A stretch of 23,494 bases of DNA from UBA1258 sp963643225 (GTDB lineage: Bacteria; Bacillota; Clostridia; Lachnospirales; Lachnospiraceae), in assembly GCA_963643225.1 (NCBI GenBank), contig CAVIIX010000027.1:1-23494 (forward strand). Direction: 5' to 3'. Both the position numbers and the translations under genes were made by a program. Below, in pieces: positions 7,208-15,300 of this stretch. Below the pieces are notes generated by a model, which was given only the letters and a program-made list of their open reading frames with translations, ran no database searches and was not told the origin of the DNA. Within the stretch, counting starts at the first letter, position 1. The number at the start of each line of letters is the position of its first letter.

Positions 7208-7889
7208 TGGAATAAGCCTCCTTAAGACCGTTTTTAACCATATTGTGATAAGCATTATTAATATGAATCGTAGCAAGTTCTTCTGCTTTTAAAGGATCTT
7301 TAGCTTTTATTGCTTCCATAATCATCTGATGCTCATGGTTGGAAGCAAGACTTCTTTCGGTTGTGGAAAGAGTTTTCTTTCTGACTCTTTGTACATACTG
7401 ATGGAAGTCCTTTAATAAATGCTCAAGCATTTTAGAATTGCAGGATTCATACATGATTTCATGAAATCTTGAATCAAGCTCGGCCATCTGTTCAAAATGA
7501 CCGCGTTCTGCATGGAATTTGGCAAGATAAATGTTTTCTTCCATTTCCTCAAGCTGTTCTTCCGTAATATGCTCACAGGACCAGGCAGCGCAAAGCCCTT
7601 CAAGCTTTGAACGGATCATGTAAATATCCTTTACATCATCCATAGTGATGCCTGTAACATAGGCGCCCTTATTAGGTACAATCTGAATAAGTCCTTCAAG
7701 CTCAAGCTGTCTGAAGGCCTCTCTTACAGGTGTTCTTGATACGCCTAATTCTTCGCCTATGGAAATTTCCTTAAGTTCATCGTTTTCTTTGTATTTTCCT
7801 GAAAGGATGTCTTCACGGATTTTGTTAAATACACGTCCTCGTAAAGAATATTTATCGGTAACTTCCTGCTTTAAGTCGTAGCTTCCCAT
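7200..7889 (-). CDS. GntR-family transcriptional regulator, FCD (FadR) subfamily
   Basis: A 229-residue protein with an N-terminal GntR winged helix (about 15-80; ISIGEELGVSRTPVREAFRQLELEGLIQIVPNKGAYV) and an all-helical FCD ligand-binding domain (about 88-220). The FCD metal-site residues are recognisable: Asp and His in LDSRFHEIMY, His in SNHEHQMIM and His in TIHINNAYH. FCD regulators commonly bind carboxylic acids through this metal, so citrate, isocitrate or 2-oxoglutarate are plausible ligands (inference). GGAG lies five bases before the ATG. The start lies inside the end of the citrate synthase gene (19-base overlap) and the stop inside the start of icd, so it is tightly coupled. The palindrome in the operon promoter is its likely operator. 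Confidence 0.92.
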   Translation of the reverse strand: MGSYDLKQEVTDKYSLRGRVFNKIREDILSGKYKENDELKEISIGEELGVSRTPVREAFRQLELEGLIQIVPNKGAYVTGITMDDVKDIYMIRSKLEGLCAAWSCEHITEEQLEEMEENIYLAKFHAERGHFEQMAELDSRFHEIMYESCNSKMLEHLLKDFHQYVQRVRKKTLSTTERSLASNHEHQMIMEAIKAKDPLKAEELATIHINNAYHNMVKNGLKEAYSNE

Positions 7890-9325
7890 ATTTTCTCCAA
7901 TCCAAGTTCTTTTGTATATTTCTTAACTAAAGCCATTATTTCATCATCCGTCATAACGGTAACACGACCATTGGAATATTCTGTATCAACTGCTTCCTTA
8001 ACTGCCTTTACAAGCTCTGAATTCTTATCAACCTGCTTATCATCCGTAAGCTTGAATTTGGAATTCATCCAGTGAGCAATTCCTGCAAGTCCGGAGGTGT
8101 TTGAAATAGCACAGATAACAGGTCTGTTTAAGAATTTTTCCGTATCAAAAATATTGTAAATTTCTTCATTTTTAAGAAGACCGTCAGCATGTACACCTGC
8201 ACGGGTTACATTGAAGTTCTTGCCTACAAAAGGAGTTCTGTCCGGAATATGATATCCGATTTCCTTTTCGTAATATTCTGCAAGTTCTGTAATAACAGTT
8301 GTATCCATGCCGTTAAGGTCACCCTTAAGCTGGGCATATTCAAATACCATAGCTTCAAGAGGTGTGTTGCCGGTACGCTCACCGATACCAAATAAAGAAG
8401 TGTTAACACCCGAACAGCCATAAAGCCAGGCTGTTGTGGAATTTGATACAGCCTTATAAAAATCGTTGTGACCGTGCCATTCAATTAATTCATGAGGTAC
8501 ACCTGCATGGGTGTGAATTGCATAAATAATACCCTGAACAGAACGCGGAATAACGGCACCAGGAAAGTTTACGCCGTATCCCATGGTGTCACAGGCTCTT
8601 ATCTTAATTGGAATCTTATATTCATCCATAAGCTTCATGAGCTCTACACAGAAGGGTACTACATAACCGTAAATATCAGCTCTTGTAATATCCTCTAGGT
8701 GACATCTTACTGCAATGCCTTCATCAAGACAATCTCTTACAACGGATAAATAATGTTCCATTGCCTGTTTTCTTGTCATCTTTAATTTAAGGAAAATATG
8801 ATAGTCCGAGCAGGAAACCAAAATACCCGTTTCCTTCATGCCGATTTCCTTAACAAGCTTAAAATCTTCCTTGGAAGCTCTTATCCAGCTTGTTACTTCT
8901 GGAAATTCATAGCCTCTTTCCATACATTTATATACGGCATCTCTGTCCTTTTTTGAATAAAGGAAGAATTCACTTGCCTTAATCATTCCGTTAGGGCCGC
9001 CTAAACGATGAAGATAATCGTATATTGTAACAATCTGCTCTGTAGTATAGGGAGCACGTGACTGCTGACCGTCTCTGAAGGTCGTATCAGTAATCCAGAT
9101 GTTCTTTGGCATATTATGAGGAACAGTTCGATCGTTAAAGGGAATCTTTGGAATTTCAGAATAAGGGAACATATTTCTGAAAACGTTAGGCTTCTTAACG
9201 TCATCAAGGATGTACATATGCTCTTCAATCTGTAAAAGATTGTTCTTTTCATTCATTGAGACAGGTCTGTTAGTAAACATATCTGCAGCATCCTGTGAAA
9301 ATAAAGCTTCTTCGTTAATAGACAT
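7871..9325 (-). CDS. HMGL-like synthase, probably Re-citrate synthase
   Basis: A 484-residue member of the DRE-TIM metallolyase family (isopropylmalate, homocitrate and Re-citrate synthases). The signature DTTFRDGQQS is at 80-89, the metal-binding HGHND at 284-288 and the glycine motif GIGERTGNTPLE at 313-324. These enzymes condense acetyl-CoA with a 2-oxo acid. The next genes encode a GntR regulator and isocitrate dehydrogenase, and no leucine or lysine pathway gene is nearby, which points to oxaloacetate as substrate, as in the Re-citrate synthase of Clostridium kluyveri. Homocitrate or isopropylmalate synthase activity remains possible. No C-terminal LeuA regulatory domain is apparent. The ATG at 9325 has GGAG nine bases upstream; an ATG three codons earlier is too close to that site. 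Confidence 0.85.
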   Translation of the reverse strand: MSINEEALFSQDAADMFTNRPVSMNEKNNLLQIEEHMYILDDVKKPNVFRNMFPYSEIPKIPFNDRTVPHNMPKNIWITDTTFRDGQQSRAPYTTEQIVTIYDYLHRLGGPNGMIKASEFFLYSKKDRDAVYKCMERGYEFPEVTSWIRASKEDFKLVKEIGMKETGILVSCSDYHIFLKLKMTRKQAMEHYLSVVRDCLDEGIAVRCHLEDITRADIYGYVVPFCVELMKLMDEYKIPIKIRACDTMGYGVNFPGAVIPRSVQGIIYAIHTHAGVPHELIEWHGHNDFYKAVSNSTTAWLYGCSGVNTSLFGIGERTGNTPLEAMVFEYAQLKGDLNGMDTTVITELAEYYEKEIGYHIPDRTPFVGKNFNVTRAGVHADGLLKNEEIYNIFDTEKFLNRPVICAISNTSGLAGIAHWMNSKFKLTDDKQVDKNSELVKAVKEAVDTEYSNGRVTVMTDDEIMALVKKYTKELGLEKIWEATT

Positions 9326-9363
9326 TGTTATCATCTCCACGTTAAAATTGTATTTACTGTACG

Positions 9364-9375
9364 ATTGTATACAAT
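9364..9375. promoter_or_regulatory. Palindromic operator, likely bound by the operon's GntR regulator
   Basis: ATTGTATACAAT is a perfect 12-base palindrome and fits the TnGTnnnACnA pattern of FadR/FCD-type GntR operators, allowing for spacing. It includes the -10 hexamer of the citrate synthase promoter, so a bound protein would block RNA polymerase. Confidence 0.65.
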
Positions 9376-9392
9376 TATGCAATCAATGTCAA
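9364..9392 (-). promoter_or_regulatory. Sigma-A promoter of the citrate synthase operon
   Basis: On the minus strand TTGACA (9392-9387) and TACAAT (9369-9364) are 17 bases apart, 38 bases before the citrate synthase ATG at 9325. Confidence 0.8.
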
Positions 9393-9410
9393 TAGGCATT
9401 ATCCTTTGGC

Positions 9411-9437
9411 AAAAGAAAACCCGGAGACTAACTCCGG
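9411..9437 (-). terminator. Terminator of the sortase/LRR operon
   Basis: On the minus strand CCGGAG, loop TTAGT and CTCCGG are followed by GTTTTCTTTT. It lies about 130 bases after the stop of the second LRR gene and on the far side of repeat copy 2, consistent with the repeat having been inserted between the gene and its terminator. Confidence 0.75.
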
Positions 9438-9465
9438 ATTTCTGTAATTACGCTATTTTTCTTTT

Positions 9466-9616
9466 GCCTTTAGTCAATGATATTCGCAATTCGCTTCGCT
9501 ACGGCTCTACTAAAAGCGGCACTACGTGCCTTACGAGGTACTGGGCTTGTAACCCAGCATCTCGTTCAAGAGCACCCACTGCCTAAAGGCAGTTGGTTTT
9601 CTTGAGCTTTTATAAA
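9466..9616 (+). repeat. Dispersed hairpin-rich repeat, copy 2, running into the 3' end of an LRR gene
   Basis: This is the most intact copy in the window. In order it contains AGTCAATGATATTCGC, a GGCAC-TAC-GTGCC hairpin, a 12-base-pair stem CGAGGTACTGGG / CCCAGCATCTCG with one mismatch and loop CTTGTAA, and a last hairpin with TCAAGA/TCTTGA outside CCCACTGCC-TAAA-GGCAGTTGG, ending in CTTTTATAAA. A frame VNDIRNSLRYGSTKSGTT... stays open to a TAA in the loop of the last hairpin, and copy 1 has the same frame without indels. On the other strand its right end supplies the last codons and stop of the LRR gene. Confidence 0.85.
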
Positions 9617-12304
9617 TATAAGTGCAAGTCCAAGTGAGAATAACCCCAATGCCAAAAACCATTTAGGATGAATCCTGTCACCAGTATCAGGGGATGTGTC
9701 AAGGTTATATTGAGACACAGCCGTTGAATTAAAGGAATATAAGCCATAATGCCCCGTGTGGCTTATTTCAAACTGCACAAAAAGTTCATTATCAACAGTT
9801 ATAACACTGAAGCCTAAATCCTCAAGTTGTGCATCCTCATCTGTACAGATGACGTGAAGATTGGTGGTGGGCATATTATCAGGAAGCTTAATTAATATTT
9901 CAAGGGTCTGCTTTCCAAATTTTGATAAATAAACCTCTGAATCCTCTTCTTTTACAGAAATTTCATAGGTAGAAATGTTCCCTGGCACCGTATCTGCGTA
10001 AATACGCTTATACGCTTCCTTAATTTCAGGATTAACAGCTTCATCCTTTGTAATAAACAATACATATTTATCTGTATTGCCTGCAAAAGAAACCGTTTCT
10101 AAAGGCTCTTTTACAGCTTCATAATAAGCTCCAATCGAAGCCATATATAAAACGCTTGACAATTCATCAGGCAAAAAATTATATCCTTTACCATAAATAT
10201 ACATGGTGTTTGGAATAGAAAATTTGCTTGCTTCATCGGCAGTCAGTGTACAGTCTATAATCCTAAGTGTTCCGTTAAAATATTCGGTATTAGGCTCGGA
10301 AATAACGCATATAAGACCGCTGAAGCCGGAATAATTTCTGTCTAAAACCGTATCTACTCTGTCAATTTCTTCTGAACTTACAATTGCAACCTTAACGCCT
10401 TCAAGGGCATCCTCTCTGTAAGAAGAATTCGTAAGTCTCGACGTAGTCTTGTTATAAGTAACCTTTGGTAATTCTGTTCCCTGAAATACAACAGTTTTAT
10501 ATGCATCAGACAGACTCGATACGGATAAATTAAAAGCATCAAGACCGATTTCCTTAACAGTATCCACCAATCTTATGGTATTTAAAGGGCACCCGTAAAA
10601 GGCTCTGTCTTCTATAGTCACTAAGTTCATGCCCCCTGTAACGGTGCGTAAATTAGAGCAGCCGTAAAAGGCTTCTTCGCATACCCGCGTTAAGGATTCA
10701 GGAAAAGAAACTTCCATTATATGGCCCTTGTTTTTAAAGCATTCAGGCCCAATCTGTTTAACCCCTTCAGGAATGGAAACATTAGTATCACTTCCCTTAT
10801 AGGCAACTAAAATACCGTCACCCATAATTAAATAATCAGAAGCTCCGTATAAGTACCAGTTTTCAAGCATTCTGGTATTTGCAAAGGCCGAAGGCTCAAT
10901 ATCCGTAACCGTTGAAGGCACCAAAGCCGTAGTTAAATTATCGCAGTGATAAAAAGCTCCATACCCTATGTGGGTGACGGAATCAGGAATGGTAATCGTA
11001 GAAAGATTAGTTCTTGCAAAAGCAAAGTCCCCAATTGAAGTTATACCTTTAGAAATTTCATATTCAGTTAATGTATTGTCTCCATAAAAGGCTTTTCCTG
11101 CAATTTTATCCTCTATAACAGCAAATTTAGGTAAGGATAAGCCTTTACCGTTAGTCTCTGTCTGTAAAACAGTTTCCATCTGTTTAACAATATCAGTATA
11201 ATCTTCTGTCGCATCATGTCCGTTAACGGTAAGAGCTGTATTATCGATAAAGAAAAATGCCTGACGGCCTACAATTATAGTTTCACCGATAAGACCTTCT
11301 ATTTCTTTTTTAGTCTGACTATTTATATCTATTAAATTATTGCTTGATGCATCAACCCAATCATTATCCTCGTTATCGATAATGTTGACAGGAGTATTAT
11401 CAAAATTCAAAAACCATTTATAGGCATAAGAAGCTTCAGGCGCAATAATATTCAATTTAGAGCATCCGTCAAAAGCCGTTTCGTGAATAAAGGTAACCGA
11501 AGCAGGGATTTCAACATCTTCTAAATTAACACAGTTTTCAAAGGCCTTCATATCGATTAAATTAACTGAATATGGAATTTTAACAGTTTTTAAACCGTTG
11601 CAGTAAGAAAAAGCATGGGCAGGAATTTCATTTAAGAAAGGAGAAAGCTCCAGCGTGTCAATGTTTCTGCAGCCATATAAAGCATAGGGCTTAATCTTTT
11701 TAACCGAATCAGGCATTTTATAGGTAGTTAAATTAACGTAATCATTGGAAGAAACGGATTTCTTTACCTTTGCATTCTGTAAAAGTTCATATAAAGTTTC
11801 CATTTCATCATCGTAAATAGCGCCGTCCACACATACAAAATAATCATTGCCGGTAACAGAGGATAATTTATGGCAGCCTGTAAATACACCTGTGCCTAAG
11901 GCTTTTGTGCTTACACCAAATTTAACCGTTTCTAACTTAGAACAGTTACAAAAAGCCGCAATTCCTATTTCTTCACAATTATCGGGAATAGTAACTTTTG
12001 TTAAATTTATACAGCCTGAAAATGCTGCATAGCTTATTTTTTCTATTGAAGAAGGTAAATTAATTGTCTTTAAAGAAGTATTGTCCGCAAAGGCTTCCTC
12101 TCCTATTATTTTAACAGTATCAGGAACAGACACGACGTTAGCCGTGCCTGTGTATTTAACCAATGTGGTGCCGTTTAATTCAAATTCTGAGGTGACGGAT
12201 TTAGTATCCTCTGCGTTTACATCCTCTACGGGGATCTGACAGACTACCAAGGAGGCAATAATCAATACCGCACCTGTTATTCTTCTAATAGTTTTCTTAG
12301 ACAT
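9566..12304 (-). CDS. Secreted BspA-like LRR surface protein with SPDTG sorting signal and repeat-derived C-terminus
   Basis: A 912-residue protein with a signal peptide (basic SKKTIRR, hydrophobic core, cleavage near residue 32). Two blocks of LRR_5 (BspA/TpLRR) repeats are visible, about 50-300 and 415-600, with units such as IGEEAFADNTSLKTINLPSS. A mixed region follows, then a C-terminal beta-rich domain (about 775-865) resembling that of the neighbouring larger protein. The sorting signal is SPDTGD at 871-876 plus a hydrophobic helix. In the neighbour this helix is followed by KDKK and a charged tail; here the tail is QENQLPLGSGCS (901-912), encoded by the end of repeat copy 2. Only one lysine remains after the helix, so wall sorting may be altered. 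The gene starts eight bases after its larger neighbour. BspA-like proteins often bind host or matrix components; the ligand is unknown. Confidence 0.9.
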   Translation of the reverse strand: MSKKTIRRITGAVLIIASLVVCQIPVEDVNAEDTKSVTSEFELNGTTLVKYTGTANVVSVPDTVKIIGEEAFADNTSLKTINLPSSIEKISYAAFSGCINLTKVTIPDNCEEIGIAAFCNCSKLETVKFGVSTKALGTGVFTGCHKLSSVTGNDYFVCVDGAIYDDEMETLYELLQNAKVKKSVSSNDYVNLTTYKMPDSVKKIKPYALYGCRNIDTLELSPFLNEIPAHAFSYCNGLKTVKIPYSVNLIDMKAFENCVNLEDVEIPASVTFIHETAFDGCSKLNIIAPEASYAYKWFLNFDNTPVNIIDNEDNDWVDASSNNLIDINSQTKKEIEGLIGETIIVGRQAFFFIDNTALTVNGHDATEDYTDIVKQMETVLQTETNGKGLSLPKFAVIEDKIAGKAFYGDNTLTEYEISKGITSIGDFAFARTNLSTITIPDSVTHIGYGAFYHCDNLTTALVPSTVTDIEPSAFANTRMLENWYLYGASDYLIMGDGILVAYKGSDTNVSIPEGVKQIGPECFKNKGHIMEVSFPESLTRVCEEAFYGCSNLRTVTGGMNLVTIEDRAFYGCPLNTIRLVDTVKEIGLDAFNLSVSSLSDAYKTVVFQGTELPKVTYNKTTSRLTNSSYREDALEGVKVAIVSSEEIDRVDTVLDRNYSGFSGLICVISEPNTEYFNGTLRIIDCTLTADEASKFSIPNTMYIYGKGYNFLPDELSSVLYMASIGAYYEAVKEPLETVSFAGNTDKYVLFITKDEAVNPEIKEAYKRIYADTVPGNISTYEISVKEEDSEVYLSKFGKQTLEILIKLPDNMPTTNLHVICTDEDAQLEDLGFSVITVDNELFVQFEISHTGHYGLYSFNSTAVSQYNLDTSPDTGDRIHPKWFLALGLFSLGLALIFIKAQENQLPLGSGCS

Positions 12305-12312
12305 TTAAATTC

Positions 12313-15300
12313 CTATGCAAAAGCTTTATCAGATACTGTTTTTTTGTCCTTCATAAAGAATAATGCGATTGATAAGGCTGCAAGGCCTGCAACCAAAAAC
12401 CACTTTGGCTGAATGCCGTCACCGGTTTTTGGTGATGCATCAATAGTGGTGCCTGCAGTTGCAGAAGCATTGGCTGTATTCACATAAATCGTATAAGGTG
12501 AAAAATGTGTGGCCGTAAAGGTGATACAAGGAACACCATCGATTGATGTAAATTTAGGATTAAGCTTATCAAGCTTTTCATTTACAACGCCTGCTACCTT
12601 ATTGTTGCCTGCATAGGAAGCAAGTACATCAGGTAATGGAAGTGTAATTGTAATGCTTAAGCCTGAATAGTCAGTAATCTTATTTGTACCTGTTGCATCA
12701 TAAAGAGTAATGTCCATTGCCGTGTATCTAATTGCATCAAGGGAACCGTACTCGTTTGTTAAAGCCTTTTCAACTGCTGCAGTAGCTGCTGCTGTTTCAG
12801 TAATTCTGATGACATAATTATCAGAGGATCCTGTAACAGATGCAGATGCAAGGCTTGTATTTGAAATACCGGATTTTGAAATAACAATGGTGTTGCCGGT
12901 ATTTGTGTCAGTCTTTGTAGAGGTTTGTGAACCTGAAGATTCAGAACCCGAGCCTGAACCTGAAGTGTTGGACGGAGCAGCCTTAAAGGTAGCCTCAACC
13001 GAAGCTTCATGGGCCGGCATCTTAAGTGTTGTAGCCGCAACATTAACAGAGGCAATACCTAAATCAGAATTGTTTGTAACCCACTTATCAAATACATAGC
13101 CTGAAGGAGGATTTGTACAGGTAATAATAACCGTAGCCCCCTCTGCATAGGAGCCTGAACCGTTACCATTAGTAACAGTTAAGGTATAAAGAGTTGTATT
13201 TGAAGCAGCTGTTGAAGTGCTTGTAGTGCCACCAGAGGTGCTTGTGTTAGTATTCGAATCAGATGTAGTATTATTATCTGAAACTGTTGAAGATGAATCA
13301 CTTGCATTCTGAGTATAGGTAGCCACAATAACAGAGTCAGTTGTAATGTTTGTTAAAGCTTTATTCCAGCCCGAAAAGGAATAACCGGTTCTTAGAGGAT
13401 CTTTTGGAATATCCTCTAAGGATACGCTTGAACCTACATCTACATATATTAAATCTGAAAGCTCGGTACCATCGTAATCAAAGAACTGTACCTTAACAGT
13501 ATCGTCTAACGTTTCTGAAACATCCGCCGAAAGGTCTCTTGCTGCTTTTCTTACTGCAGAATCCTTGTAGGAAATTACTCTCTTTGCTTCAACATATTCA
13601 TTATCATCGGCTATAGTCTTTGTGCCGAAGGCATCTGAAGGAAGATAAACTTCAGTGCCGTAGCATACAAGCTCTATACCTTCCATGGCACCTGCAAAAG
13701 CATTATGTCCGATAGAAGTAATGTTATCGGGTAAAATAACCTGGTTTAAGGTATCGCAGTCCTTAAAGCAGTTGTCTGGAATTTCAGTAAGTAAATCAAC
13801 ACCTCTAAAGTCTACACCGGAAATATAATCACAGTTTTCAAAAGCTCCGTCAGAAATGGTTGAAACATTGGCAAGATAAGGGTCTTCATCACTTACCTTA
13901 ATCTTCTTGCTGCCTACAGACTTACCTCTGGCTGAAAGCACTTCTACGATATTGTAGGTACTGTCATCATTTTCAGAATAAACAATACCGTTGTAGCAGA
14001 TAACTCCGTCAGTTGTGGAGCCGATACCAGTAAGGGAAGTACATCCCGTAAAGGGAGCAGTTCCTAAATCCTGCATGGAATCTCCAAGTGTGATACTGCT
14101 TAATTTTTCACAGGAATAAAAGGCATAGTCGGGTAAATATTCAACGGTATGAAGCGTAATTGATTCTATTCTGTCGTTTCCGATTGCTTCTAATTCATAT
14201 AAAGCCGCATCCTTTGAATCACCATTATAATCTGCCTTAACGGATGAGCCGTCTTCCGTAACTGTATAATCGCCGTAATAGCCCTTAAACAAACCGTATT
14301 TTTTATAGGTATCGATTGTATCTGCAGTAATAATCGTTTCTCCATCCACCGCATAATTTTTAATTAAGGGCGATAAATATTTTGAAACGTTAACTGTATT
14401 TGATGTAGGTCCTGATAAGGCTTCATTCTGTTTGGAGGTATTGTTAATAAATCCGTAGGTATCAATTGATTTAATGCCTGCAGGTACATCAAGGTTTAAA
14501 GCAGCCTTAATCATCTTCTCTTCCTGAAGAGAAATTGAATAAGTGTAAAGGATTGGATTTGAAGCATCCGTATAATCGTAAAATTCGTTGCCTAAATTTT
14601 CGTATCTGTCTGTTAACTGCCAGCTTGCAGTCTGTGCATTACCTTCAGCATCGATGTAATTAACAGCATTGCCTTCAGTCTGTGAATATTTATTTATAAG
14701 CTCGTAATGAGGATGATCTACAAGGGTAGGAAGACCGTTACGGTTATCTACAATTACAGTAAGGTAAGTAGGATAGCCTGTCTTATAGCATACTCTTGTG
14801 CCAAGGTCTGAATCTACATAGTTATCAAGCCCCATAGCCCATACAAAAGGACCGTAGGAAGTATCGATATCTCCTTCAAAAATAAGGGAATCAGAGCCTG
14901 TAGCAAAGGCCTTTTCGCCGATATTTTCAACCGGGAAGGAGGAATAGCCGTTTACAGGTGTATCAAATTCAACATAGGTTAAATTCTTGCAGCCTTCGAA
15001 AGCAGATGCTCCGATTTTTGTAACCGAATTACCTATATGTACTTCTGTAAGTCTTGTGCAGCCCTTGAAGGCTTCTGCAGCGATTTCTGAAATAGTATTA
15101 TCTGCAATTGTAATAGTCTTAATATTATCGTGAACGTCCGGATCAAGGAAACAGTCCGTAGCAATTCCTGTAACCTTTGTATCTCCTACGTATTCTGGAA
15201 TTTCCAAATCAAGACCGTTTGCAAGAGCTTCCGTTTTCATGTCACTGTTAGCAAAAGAACAGGACTGAAGAACACCCTCATCATCGATAATAAGAATATA

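Noticed and set aside
9365..9586. Plus-strand open frame of 73 codons through repeat copy 2
   Set aside because: Its first half is promoter and terminator sequence of the minus-strand operons. Only the part inside the repeat is shared with copy 1, so it is treated as a remnant frame and not a gene.
12759..13055. Minus-strand Leu/Gln/Arg-rich frame of 98 codons
   Set aside because: It is the frame-shifted reading of the Ser/Thr/Gly-rich linkers in the giant LRR gene and has no start signal of its own.
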